Source: Nitrospira sp. CG24A
GTDB lineage: Bacteria > Nitrospirota > Nitrospiria > Nitrospirales > Nitrospiraceae
NCBI GenBank assembly: GCA_002869925.2
Contig: NEWT02000026.1
Coordinates: forward strand, 61,586 to 125,585
DNA: 64,000 bases
Direction of reading: 5' to 3'
Position 1 is the first letter of the stretch, and each line of letters opens with the position of its first letter. The position numbers and the translations under genes are program-made. The notes below the pieces were generated by a model. The model made no database searches and was not told the origin of the DNA. It saw nothing but the letters and a program-made list of their open reading frames with translations. Positions 1 to 7,725 of the stretch are shown piece by piece.

Positions 1-493
1 CATAACCCCTCCTTGGTGGTGGTGGACTCGCAATCTGAATAAGGCAGGACGGATGTTGATCACGCGATCTTCCTCACTGACCTCTTGTGTCATGCGTCAC
101 CCGTTGGAGAACAGAATGCATTCCTCTGGAAAGAGTGATGCATTCTTGGTGCCACAGAAAAGTGTCACCGCTGCAGAGGGAACAGTTCGATCGCACGGCA
201 ACTTTCGCGCAAAAAATGTTGGATAGCACATAGCATCATTCAGCGGGTTGGGGAGATTCGGGTCAGCGGTAAGTCCGGTAACTGTTGCAAAATTCCTCAG
301 CGAACTAAAGGGCAAGGTGATAGGCGGAGAGGACTACCCTTCCTCTGTTTTATAATTTTCTCTACGCTGTATGGTTCACCCCTGCTGAATCCATCCCCAT
401 TGTTGACCTCGAATGACCGGGGAATCAAAGAGAGGCCATCTCCGATTCCCCGGGCAGGTCTGGAGGAAGGGTGAGAAACCTCCAGTCCTATTC
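1..493. other. No gene supported at left edge
   Basis: The only ORF of note is a 72-residue minus-strand frame at 97-315 with no recognisable domain, no clear ribosome binding site and no homologue elsewhere in the window, so it was not called. The segment at about 410-493 resembles 50015-50103: both carry a GGCCAYCTCCGAYTCC-like stretch and a pyrimidine run ending in CTGGCCCA. In both places this lies just past the 3' end of an excisionase-type HTH gene or its remnant, so it is probably the duplicated 3' flank of that gene. Confidence 0.4.
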
Positions 494-805
494 TTATTTT
501 TTTCTATTCTGGCCCACGATCCGCAGGCGAGGCACTTTGCTCCGCGAGCCGCTCTGCGCAGAGCGGTGGTTGACCTGAGAAGCTTCGATCAGTGTACTCA
601 CCGATGTCCGAAACACTCGCAAGCTGCCCCGACCGATCTTGGTGGCATGCAAACGGCCTTCTTCAATCCATCGATAGACCGTCCACTTGCTGACCTTTAA
701 CAGCTTGGCCGTTTCCTGGATGCGGAGTAATACCGGTTCCACAATGTGTCCATCCTGCCGACGAGATGTGCTGCGGTTCCCTACTTCATTGTCTGCCCGG
801 TACAA
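494..805 (-). CDS. Excisionase-family (HTH_17-type) DNA-binding protein
   Basis: A small protein with a MerR/Xis-like winged helix. The core LLRIQETAKLLKVSKWTVYR is followed by WIEEGRLHATKIGRGSLRVF, the usual helix-turn-helix plus wing. Two more complete copies lie at 47258-47575 and 59615-59794, and a decayed copy at about 50104-50262. The given start is a TTG that overlaps the preceding HMA-like gene by 25 bp; a GTG at 742 would give an 82-residue protein beginning just before the domain, and the choice is unclear. It is the last gene of a minus-strand unit after a CxWxC gene and an HMA-like gene. Such proteins usually act as small DNA-bending regulators. I infer it may regulate the CxWxC operons. 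Confidence 0.75.
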   Translation of the reverse strand: MYRADNEVGNRSTSRRQDGHIVEPVLLRIQETAKLLKVSKWTVYRWIEEGRLHATKIGRGSLRVFRTSVSTLIEASQVNHRSAQSGSRSKVPRLRIVGQNRKK

Positions 806-1083
806 TACCAGCCGTCACCCTTGACCCCATTGACTGCTGCGGCCAGTTGATCCGCTTTGACCTTCTCTCCCTCAATCGTCACTACGGCATGGCCTTTCAT
901 GCTCTTGAGGTCCACAGCCTTCACGCCAGATAATTTCGCCAACGTCACTTCCACATCGCCGAGATAGGCCTCACAGAATTTTCCGCCGAGCATCATGATG
1001 ATCTTCTGCTCACCCGCAAAGACGGGCGTGGCCATTGCACAGGCGAACCCGATCAGACAGCCAAATGTGATGATGCGATTCAT
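781..1083 (-). CDS. Secreted HMA-like (heavy-metal-associated fold) small protein
   Basis: 100 residues with a signal peptide (about 1-23, ending VFAGE), then a single domain whose beta-alpha-beta pattern resembles HMA metal-binding domains: GGKFCEAYLGDVEVTLAKL, GVKAVDLK, AVVTIEGEKVKADQLAAAV. The canonical GMxCxxC loop is reduced to one cysteine (KFCEAY). A second cysteine lies near the C-terminus (GWYCTG), so metal binding would have to differ from CopZ/MerP. An AGGAGGAG ribosome site precedes the ATG. It follows the CxWxC gene after a terminator-like hairpin and precedes the HTH gene. A periplasmic metal or redox role is inferred from fold and neighbours only. Confidence 0.6.
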   Translation of the reverse strand: MNRIITFGCLIGFACAMATPVFAGEQKIIMMLGGKFCEAYLGDVEVTLAKLSGVKAVDLKSMKGHAVVTIEGEKVKADQLAAAVNGVKGDGWYCTGQTMK

Positions 1084-1143
1084 AAGCTCTCCTCCTGTTG
1101 AAACTGAATATGTTCTGCTGCAACCTACTCCTCAAAAGGAAAG

Positions 1144-1189
1144 TAAAGGACCGGGGCGGAGGACAAAGAAGGAAACACCTGCGCCCCGG
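1144..1189 (-). terminator. Terminator-like hairpin downstream of CxWxC gene (copy a)
   Basis: Read on the minus strand, CCGGGGCG pairs with CGCCCCGG about 22 nt later and is followed by TCCTTTACTTT. The same hairpin follows the paralogous CxWxC genes at 51067-51105 and 53922-53969, which supports a real 3' element. Confidence 0.6.
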
Positions 1190-1319
1190 CTCAGTCCAAG
1201 CGAGGAGGCAGCCCGCTGGACATTGATAGATCGACAATCGTCAATGGTGTGTGCGCGAAACCGAGATCGAAGAAGGGGGCGCGAGAGGAAGCAGAACGAA
1301 GCAACCAGCCTGTGGCCCC

Positions 1320-1667
1320 TTATCCGATGAGGATGAGAGGCATCGATGGAGGGGCGCGGGGGTGAAGTACGAAAGAAGGCGATGAAGGAATTGCCCGATG
1401 AGGAGACGAGACCACCAGCCGGACCACCAGCTCTGTTGCAAACGACGCAGACTCCGGCGTCACGCCGGCATCGGTCGTGGCCTGACAGGCCCAAGCACAG
1501 AGCCCATTGTGTGGAGCGGATTCTTGCGACCCATGGTGCGCATGGCCGTTGGAGGGATCGACGTGACTCAACGCACAGCTTGCTGCCATCGCCACGAGCG
1601 AGGCATAGACCAAGGCCACGAACCCGGCGACAAGAATGGCACTTCGTGATACATGAGAACGCGTCAT
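1320..1667 (-). CDS. Small His-rich membrane protein with CxWxC motif (copy a)
   Basis: 115 residues from the ATG at 1667, preceded by GGAG six bases upstream; the track start at 1679 is a GTG lying before this site. One N-terminal hydrophobic segment (about 8-28), then a His-rich stretch (HVDPSNGHAHHGSQ), the motif LCAWACQ, and a second hydrophobic segment. Nearly the same protein occurs at 51233-51580 and 54100-54447. More distant relatives lie at 47770-48147, 57305-57649 and 62356-62664. The layout resembles small metal-linked DUF2946-type proteins, but I cannot confirm that family. The His cluster plus CxWxC suggests metal or haem binding at the outer face of the membrane. It is the first gene after an AGCA-repeat promoter. 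Confidence 0.75.
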   Translation of the reverse strand: MTRSHVSRSAILVAGFVALVYASLVAMAASCALSHVDPSNGHAHHGSQESAPHNGLCAWACQATTDAGVTPESASFATELVVRLVVSSPHRAIPSSPSFVLHPRAPPSMPLILIG

Positions 1668-1688
1668 CAGTCTCTCCACGATATCATT

Positions 1689-1743
1689 GCTATACGTGCC
1701 CTCCGATCATCTGTCTACCGACACCTGCTCACGCCTACTACAG
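1689..1743 (-). promoter_or_regulatory. AGCA-repeat promoter/operator (copy a)
   Basis: Minus strand: -35 TAGACA (1712-1717), 17 bp, -10 TATAGC (1689-1694). The half-site TGAGCA (1726-1731) ends exactly 8 bp before the -35. A second, weaker half-site (TGTAGT) lies one 10-bp step further upstream. The arrangement matches four other promoters in the window. Confidence 0.7.
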
Positions 1744-1825
1744 TTTCGACGCATTTTTCTTCGTGACAGGCTCCCAGGTCTTTCTAACGATCACACACGT
1801 GCATGACTATCGAACCGAACCGTTC

Positions 1826-3211
1826 CTACAAGCAGTTTCTAACGATTCCCTTAATCCAGGCTCTTGGCTCGAACAAGGGAGGGAATGAGAAAAATGGCTG
1901 AGCGGACGACAACCGGCTCAGACGAGACGTGACATCGCGGAACTCTGATTTCTGCGAGTGGATAATCCGATAGTGCGCCAGTGCCTCCCGAGGCTTTCCA
2001 AGCGATTCGAGTACACGCCCAAGAAAGTAGCGAATATCTCGTAATTCCAGTTCCGTCCCTTGCCTTCCTTCCAGCAACATCGTCAAGGAGCGGGCCGCCT
2101 CTTCATGGCGGCCCATCGCATAGAGACACAATGCGACCTGCGATGTGGCACGGACCTCTTGCGTCGCATCGGCGGCTGCCTGCTCAAAACTCTCGATCGC
2201 CTGTTTGTAGGACCCGGCCTGCTTGAACGCCAAGCCATTTTCATAAGAGGCGCCTAAGCCCTTGGAGACCGCGGCTGGCGTCTTCGTCTTGTTGTTCAAA
2301 CCCGCCGATCGTTCCGTTGGCGGCATGACTGCCAAACGGTGTTGCTCCGCTGCCGCTTCCTCCGCGGTCAGCATATCCGTGAGAGGTCCAGGCGCGATTG
2401 GAAGAATGCCACCTGCCCGCCGATCGTTTGCGGCTCTCCACACGATTCCGGCAGTGACCCAGGGAGACTGTTCCGCATACCCGTAGGCCAGCGACACATC
2501 GCAGACCTGGTTGACCAACCGGGCATTACCGCTGGTGAGCCGATGCACGACGAGACAAGCCTGATCGGTGAAAATGCGCCCCGCTCCGCCAGCCATGGCC
2601 AGCCGGTGCGCGATGTAGGCCGGTACTTCCTCCTCACCGAACGGCTTGAGATGGTAATCGACGGAGATTCGCTGGGCGAACTGGATCAACTCACCGCGCT
2701 GCAACAATCCTCGTAACGCCGGTTGACCGGACAGGATAATCTGGAACGGCTGTCGCCGGCCATCGTTGACGTTCGAGAGCAAGCGCAGCTCTTCGAGCAT
2801 GGCGGCGCCAAGATTTTGAGCCTCATCAACGACCAAGACGACGCGGCGCTGCCGCTCATGCTCGCGGGAGATAAAGGCCGCAAAGGTCTTAAACAGTTCC
2901 ACACTATCCATTCCCTTGCCGTCCAGGCCAAATGCCATCAGCACCCAGGGCATCAGGCTGCCAAGCCCCGCGTGGGTATGAGACAGCACCCCAAGCGAGA
3001 CTTCGTGTTGAGATTGTTCCAAGATGGCGTTGAGTAATGTGGTCTTCCCAGTGCCCGGTTCGCCGGTAATCACGGTAAAGATGGCACGATTGAAGAGTCC
3101 ATACTCCAGCAAATTGAGCGCCGTCTTGTGTTGGGTTCCGAGGAACAGGAATCTCGGGTCAGGAATGAGTGAAAATGGATTGGTTCGAAATCCATAGAAA
3201 GATTCGTACAT
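1826..3211 (-). CDS. Exosortase-system AAA ATPase (GspA/ExeA type) with C-terminal TPR region
   Basis: 461 residues. The N-terminus MYESFYGFRTNPFSLIPDP is typical of GspA/ExeA-like ATPases found in PEP-CTERM loci. Walker A is GEPGTGKT (50-57) and Walker B is VVLVVDEAQN (about 124-133), followed by sensor-type segments. The last 130 or so residues (from about 320) contain TPR-like repeats (ENGLAFKQAGSYKQAIESFE), an addition to the usual ATPase length. It ends the core operon and starts 22 bp after the BY-kinase stop. In related loci this ATPase is thought to support polysaccharide export or assembly at the inner membrane; its exact role is unknown. Confidence 0.85.
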   Translation of the reverse strand: MYESFYGFRTNPFSLIPDPRFLFLGTQHKTALNLLEYGLFNRAIFTVITGEPGTGKTTLLNAILEQSQHEVSLGVLSHTHAGLGSLMPWVLMAFGLDGKGMDSVELFKTFAAFISREHERQRRVVLVVDEAQNLGAAMLEELRLLSNVNDGRRQPFQIILSGQPALRGLLQRGELIQFAQRISVDYHLKPFGEEEVPAYIAHRLAMAGGAGRIFTDQACLVVHRLTSGNARLVNQVCDVSLAYGYAEQSPWVTAGIVWRAANDRRAGGILPIAPGPLTDMLTAEEAAAEQHRLAVMPPTERSAGLNNKTKTPAAVSKGLGASYENGLAFKQAGSYKQAIESFEQAAADATQEVRATSQVALCLYAMGRHEEAARSLTMLLEGRQGTELELRDIRYFLGRVLESLGKPREALAHYRIIHSQKSEFRDVTSRLSRLSSAQPFFSFPPLFEPRAWIKGIVRNCL

Positions 3212-3233
3212 GTCGTCCTCACGCCTTTCGTGA

Positions 3234-4058
3234 TTAGATCGTAGCCAGCTCGCGCATGGCTTTCAGATTGCCCTGACTCTTGCCCGACTGATTCAACACC
3301 GTGCCTAAAACGGGGGTTGCCCCATGCACCAACGCCAGCGCTTCTTCCACATCACGCCGAGTCGTCACACCCTCCCCCGCCACTAGCAGCAGTGCGTCCA
3401 GGGCCGGCGCGAACGCAAGCGTGTCCGAGCATGTGAGCACCGGTGGGAGATCGACCACAACGATACGCGCTGGATAGCGATGTTTGATTTCCGTAATCAA
3501 CGCAGACATCCGCAACGAGGTCAAGACTTCGGACGAGCGCTGAATCGGGTGCCCGCCTGGCAGCACCACCAGCCGGCCGAGCTTCGGATGGATGAGCACA
3601 TCCTCTAAAGGCGCATCCCCCAACACATAGTCCGCAAGGCCACGACATGGGCCCAGTCCTAGAAGTATATGCATCTGGGGCTGCTTGAGGTCAGCATCGA
3701 TCAGCAGTACCGTCTGCGTCGTTTCCATCGCCAGGGCAATCGCCAGATTGAGCGCGGTCAGCGTCTTGCCCTCCTGTGTCCGTGGGCTGGTCACGCCCAA
3801 CACGTTCCAGTGATTTTCACGCAGGCGATGGAGCACCTGCGTCCGTAAGAGCTGATATCCATCGGCGAAGGCTCCGCGCTCGAATGCCGTCAAGACGCGA
3901 TTACGGCGTAACACGTCCTCTTGACACTCCACCACTCGCGTCCTTGTGTAAACAATCGGAAGGGGAATCGGTCGGGACCCCGCATAGCTATCGCTACGTG
4001 CGCCTGTACCGTTCTTAGACTGTTTATACTGATCGATCGCGTGAGATAATTCTTCCAT
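3234..4058 (-). CDS. CpsD/CapB-family (BY-kinase-type) ATPase of exopolysaccharide system
   Basis: 274 residues. The Walker A-like loop SPRTQEGKT (91-99) and Walker A' LLIDADLKQP (118-127) are followed by a B motif IVVVDLPP, the pattern of bacterial tyrosine autokinases. It lies directly after the Wzz-like protein, as in split Wzc systems where that partner activates the kinase. The C-terminus (NLKAMRELATI) lacks the usual tyrosine cluster, so autophosphorylation on a tail is doubtful. The protein may act as the ATPase/switch controlling chain length or export. The cytosolic location follows from the absence of a signal or membrane segment. Confidence 0.85.
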   Translation of the reverse strand: MEELSHAIDQYKQSKNGTGARSDSYAGSRPIPLPIVYTRTRVVECQEDVLRRNRVLTAFERGAFADGYQLLRTQVLHRLRENHWNVLGVTSPRTQEGKTLTALNLAIALAMETTQTVLLIDADLKQPQMHILLGLGPCRGLADYVLGDAPLEDVLIHPKLGRLVVLPGGHPIQRSSEVLTSLRMSALITEIKHRYPARIVVVDLPPVLTCSDTLAFAPALDALLLVAGEGVTTRRDVEEALALVHGATPVLGTVLNQSGKSQGNLKAMRELATI

Positions 4059-4078
4059 CGCCCGCCTCCTTGTTCATC

Positions 4079-5863
4079 TTAGGAGAGACCCAATTTACGG
4101 AGAGCCGCAAACCACACAACATCCAGCGGCAGCCAGAGATAGTGACTCAGGGTCACCCCGGCGACGATCGTTCCGACCCCGGCCCACCGAACGGCCCGCC
4201 GCCTCCACACTGAGCGGGTCACCTCGTCCTCAGTCGGCAGATGTGGGATTACCGCCAACGGAGCCACCCGAGCTACCTGAGCCAATTGATCGGAATTTCT
4301 AATCGTCTCGTCGAGCTGCTCTCTGGCGGCTCCAGCCCCAACACCGCCAGCCAGGGCCAAGAAACAGGCCAGAGCGAGGATCACCGGTCGATTAGGTCGT
4401 TCAGGCCGCTCCGGGAGATCGGGAGGATCGATCAACGAGAACCGCTCGCCCTTGTGTTGCACCTCCAAACCCTCGGAAACCTGAGCTTCCATCAACCGCG
4501 AAGAGATTTCTTGATGCTTACGAACTGCATTTTCTCTATCTCGCAGGAGGTCGAGATATTCCGGCTCGACTTCCGGCAGGCGTTCGACCCGTTTAGCCAT
4601 CTCTTCCGCGCGTTTTTTGAGCGAGATCTTCGATTTCTGGAGAGATTGCAGCGACGCGACGGTCGAAGCCAGTTGGGATTGGATGTTGATATAGGCCGGG
4701 TTCTCCGGTTTAAACTGAGGTGGCTTGGGCGGTTGTTGCGTCAACTGTTTCAATTCTCGCTCCAGCGCCGAGATCGCCTGTTTGGTGCGTGTGATGTCCG
4801 GATGATCTATTCCGTACTGATCCATCAAGGTCACGAGACGAGCCCGTTCTCCCTCCAACCGCTTAGGGACATCGTCTCCCGAAGCTTCGGTTCCTGTTTC
4901 CCGTTCCAGGCTGGCCAATTCCTGCTTCATCTTAATGATGTCCGGATGGTCTGCAGACAAATAGCCGCTGGCGCTGGCATACTGAGCGCGCAACGCCTTG
5001 AGTCGCTCACCGGAATCGAAAATACGCTCGCCACTGGCCGCGATGATCGGCGTGTTGGGCTTGAGCGTCGCCAGCTCCCCCTCCAAGAACAGTTTGCGCT
5101 CTTCGAGGATCCGCTGATCACGATCGACATCGATCAGCTCACGATCCGCCTGATTCAGCAACTGCATATTGAGTTGCGTGAGTTCTGGCAATGCGCCGTC
5201 GGCCTTCAGCTTCAAGGCGGAAAGCTTGCCTTCAAGTGTTGCTATGTGATGATTCAGATTCTCCGCTTCTTGTTTCAGAAAGGCCGTCGTTTGCTGTGCG
5301 TGACGTTCCCGCGTCTTGAGATTTGCTCCAAGAAATAGACTGGTGATCTCGTTCGTAACTTTCTGCGCCAGCTCCGGTGTCTCCCCATCATAGGCCAAGG
5401 TGAAGGCAATGGTGGCTTGGGTCGGGGTCTGGCTCCGTTTATCGACCACTTTGACGTTGATGACTTCGATTTGAATATCTTTCACAAACTGTTGCAGCAC
5501 CTCCTCGGTCGGGCTTCGTTTTCGAAGGCTTTGGTACAGGCCGAACTGTTCGACGATCTTCCACAGACTGGCCCGGCTCATGACTTGTTGTTTGATCGTC
5601 TCAATACGCTGATCGGCAAAACTGGTGATCGCCGATCGAACGAGATCCGTTGGGATTTCCTGCTCTTCGATGAGGATTGTGGCTTTTGACCGGTAGACCG
5701 CCGGCCACAGGAAGGCGATCGCCATGCCGACAATGGCAATCAGCAGAGCCGTCCAAACCATGATCGACCGCCTCCGCTGTGCCATGCATCTGAACTCACG
5801 GAGCGATGAGCCCCTGGTCTCAGTCCTGTGTTCGGAACTTCCGGATATGGCCGAATGAAGCAT
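4079..5863 (-). CDS. Wzz/GNVR-domain polysaccharide chain-length protein
   Basis: 594 residues from the ATG at 5863, which has GAGGGAG six bases upstream. The track's longer start (6004) would run deep into the upstream beta-barrel gene. A transmembrane segment sits at about 34-52, followed by a Wzz domain with long coiled coils (repeated SALEREL/ASLERET stretches) and a GNVR-like end (EVEPEYLDLLRDRENAVRKHQEI clipped here). A second membrane segment follows RPNRPVILALACF, and the extra C-terminal tail ends in another hydrophobic stretch. It should form the periplasmic cage that sets polymer length and should pair with the BY-kinase encoded 21 bp downstream. Confidence 0.88.
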   Translation of the reverse strand: MLHSAISGSSEHRTETRGSSLREFRCMAQRRRSIMVWTALLIAIVGMAIAFLWPAVYRSKATILIEEQEIPTDLVRSAITSFADQRIETIKQQVMSRASLWKIVEQFGLYQSLRKRSPTEEVLQQFVKDIQIEVINVKVVDKRSQTPTQATIAFTLAYDGETPELAQKVTNEITSLFLGANLKTRERHAQQTTAFLKQEAENLNHHIATLEGKLSALKLKADGALPELTQLNMQLLNQADRELIDVDRDQRILEERKLFLEGELATLKPNTPIIAASGERIFDSGERLKALRAQYASASGYLSADHPDIIKMKQELASLERETGTEASGDDVPKRLEGERARLVTLMDQYGIDHPDITRTKQAISALERELKQLTQQPPKPPQFKPENPAYINIQSQLASTVASLQSLQKSKISLKKRAEEMAKRVERLPEVEPEYLDLLRDRENAVRKHQEISSRLMEAQVSEGLEVQHKGERFSLIDPPDLPERPERPNRPVILALACFLALAGGVGAGAAREQLDETIRNSDQLAQVARVAPLAVIPHLPTEDEVTRSVWRRRAVRWAGVGTIVAGVTLSHYLWLPLDVVWFAALRKLGLS

Positions 5864-5874
5864 AGACATCTCCC

Positions 5875-7071
5875 TCAACGTCCCACCGCAAATTTCGGAG
5901 GATAATACGTCAACATCACCGTCGCGGCGTTCGAAATTGCGAACTGATCGAAACTGTCCACATCGCGCCGCCCATAGGCATACGATACGTCCACCGCCCA
6001 CCACTGATCGATCTTCCAGGTCAGCTGCGGAGTGATCGTGAGAAAACGATTTTCCCGAAGGGCGTTCGGCGCGACTTTCGATTCCAACGAAGAAGTCAGG
6101 TATACTTGTCCATTCAGCGACAGCGTGAGCCGTTCATTCAGATCTTTGGACAGCGTGACGCCGACTCGTTCTGTTTGTACGAGCAGCCCGAACCCGCTAG
6201 GACGGATTTCTCGGCTCATCACCAGTTGGGCATATCCCTCATCCCATTGTTTCCTGAGGTTTGCGCTGGCCACCCACACTGTTTGCGTGTCGGCGATACG
6301 AGCCGGACCGAAATGAAGGCTGGATGACACAAGCTGCGGGCCGCCCGCCAGCGTCGCCGTGATCGATTCAGTGAATGAATGGGTGATCGACAACTGGGCG
6401 CCGGCAATGTGGGATCGCAAGGCATTGGCGGTCGGCACGCTGAAGTTCGTGTAGTTTCCGGCAACATGCATGCGGCTTTTTTCAGACAGACTGTACAAGA
6501 GCGCGAGGCTTCCTCCGTGGACCTCATAATCTAACAGGCCGAGACGAGCCCCGTTCTCATAGGTTGAATTCGAGTAATTGTAGGTGCTCTGAAGCGACAG
6601 CCGCTCCGAAAAGTTGTGCGTCCACGAAGGCGCAAGACTCCACAAGTTACGCTGGGTGAAACCGAGCACGAGGCCGGTCTCTAACAGTTCCCCTCTCAAG
6701 GTGTTATCCCTCGTAAATCCACCGTTGAATGCCAACGTCTCGTTCTCCATTCGATATTTCGCCGACAAGGGGAAATCTAAATTCGTGAGTCCCTGTTCGC
6801 GCCCACCGTAGTACCGGATAAAATCGGCCGCCGCCTTCCCGCTGATTTCCAGATTCTCGGTCGACCCGGCGAACTTGACTTCCGGCGAGATCCAATGACT
6901 GTACACGGGACTATGCGGAGCCGTAGTCAGAGTTAAGTTGCTGTTGTATTGCCCTTTCACTCCAAGTGACGGCTCAGCCGACCATTCTGCAGCCCGACTC
7001 TCCCAGGGAAGGCCCCACGCAAGCAGGGCGATCCCTATCCCCGCTGCGATTACGCTCCATCGCCAGATCAT
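5875..7071 (-). CDS. Outer-membrane beta-barrel protein of exosortase/EPS locus
   Basis: 398 residues with a signal peptide (about 1-27, ending ESRAAEW) and then alternating amphipathic strands, many ending in aromatic residues (LALLYSLSEKSRMHVAGNYT). It ends near a terminal strand VMLTYYPPKFAVGR. This is the layout of the uncharacterised PEP-CTERM-associated beta-barrel family (TIGR03016-like or BBP2-like). It lies between the Wza-like export gene and the Wzz-like gene, so it may be the outer-membrane partner of the export machine. The Wzz start follows the stop by about 11 bp, indicating cotranscription. Confidence 0.75.
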   Translation of the reverse strand: MIWRWSVIAAGIGIALLAWGLPWESRAAEWSAEPSLGVKGQYNSNLTLTTAPHSPVYSHWISPEVKFAGSTENLEISGKAAADFIRYYGGREQGLTNLDFPLSAKYRMENETLAFNGGFTRDNTLRGELLETGLVLGFTQRNLWSLAPSWTHNFSERLSLQSTYNYSNSTYENGARLGLLDYEVHGGSLALLYSLSEKSRMHVAGNYTNFSVPTANALRSHIAGAQLSITHSFTESITATLAGGPQLVSSSLHFGPARIADTQTVWVASANLRKQWDEGYAQLVMSREIRPSGFGLLVQTERVGVTLSKDLNERLTLSLNGQVYLTSSLESKVAPNALRENRFLTITPQLTWKIDQWWAVDVSYAYGRRDVDSFDQFAISNAATVMLTYYPPKFAVGR

Positions 7072-7107
7072 AAGTTTAATGAGTCGCGATGGACGAGGTT
7101 GGCGTCC

Positions 7108-7725
7108 TTACGGAACCATGACCACATCGCCCCGCTGGAGCAGAATGTTATGCTCCAGATCTCTTCCTTTCTTCGCCTCCCCGTATAGGAAGGGGAATAC
7201 ATATTGTTCCCCGTTGATCCGCCGCATCACCCGAATATCGTTTTCAGCCGCATACGCGGTCAATCCGCCGGCCAAACTCAGAGCCTGCAACACATCTGCC
7301 GTATGGCCGACCGTATACTCCCCAGGCCTATTGACGCGCCCCAGCACATAGATGCGGTAGCTCAATAATTTGGTCAGAGTAACGGATACTTGAGGATTTG
7401 GGATAAACTTCGTCAGCCGTTTGGCAACATCGGTCCGAAGCTCTTCAACCGTCCGGCCAGCCGCCTGCACATCGCCGATCAACGGAAAGGACACAAACCC
7501 ATCCGGCCTGACGACCACTTCCCTGGTGAGATGTTCATCTTTCCAGACGGAAACGATGAGCACGTCTTCCGCTCCTAGCATATATTCGGCGCCGGCAGTT
7601 GCCTCGTGAGGGATGGCTGGCCGACCGGACTGTTGAAATACACTGCACCCTGCCAGACACATGAGCGCAATGACCCCAAGAATCGAGCGTATGGGAGCAA
7701 TCCTATTCTTCATCATGTTATCCAT
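7108..7725 (-). CDS. Wza-like polysaccharide export lipoprotein (SLBB)
   Basis: 205 residues. The lipobox LAGC places Cys27 as the lipidated residue. A Poly_export domain (YMLGAEDVLIVSVWKDEHLT to VSVTLTK, about 45-118) and an SLBB-type segment (YRIYVLGRVNRPGEYTVG, about 124-141) follow. It is short compared with E. coli Wza and lacks the C-terminal amphipathic helix, as in XrtA-type EPS export proteins. Its start overlaps the end of the TPR lipoprotein gene by 8 bp; in-frame ATGs at 7716 and 7713 are alternatives. It should form the periplasmic or outer-membrane export channel. Confidence 0.88.
   Translation of the reverse strand: MDNMMKNRIAPIRSILGVIALMCLAGCSVFQQSGRPAIPHEATAGAEYMLGAEDVLIVSVWKDEHLTREVVVRPDGFVSFPLIGDVQAAGRTVEELRTDVAKRLTKFIPNPQVSVTLTKLLSYRIYVLGRVNRPGEYTVGHTADVLQALSLAGGLTAYAAENDIRVMRRINGEQYVFPFLYGEAKKGRDLEHNILLQRGDVVMVP

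Noticed and set aside
4241-5338. 365-residue plus-strand ORF
   Set aside because: It lies antisense to the Wzz-like gene, whose coiled-coil and membrane features are clear. No domain is visible in the antisense frame.
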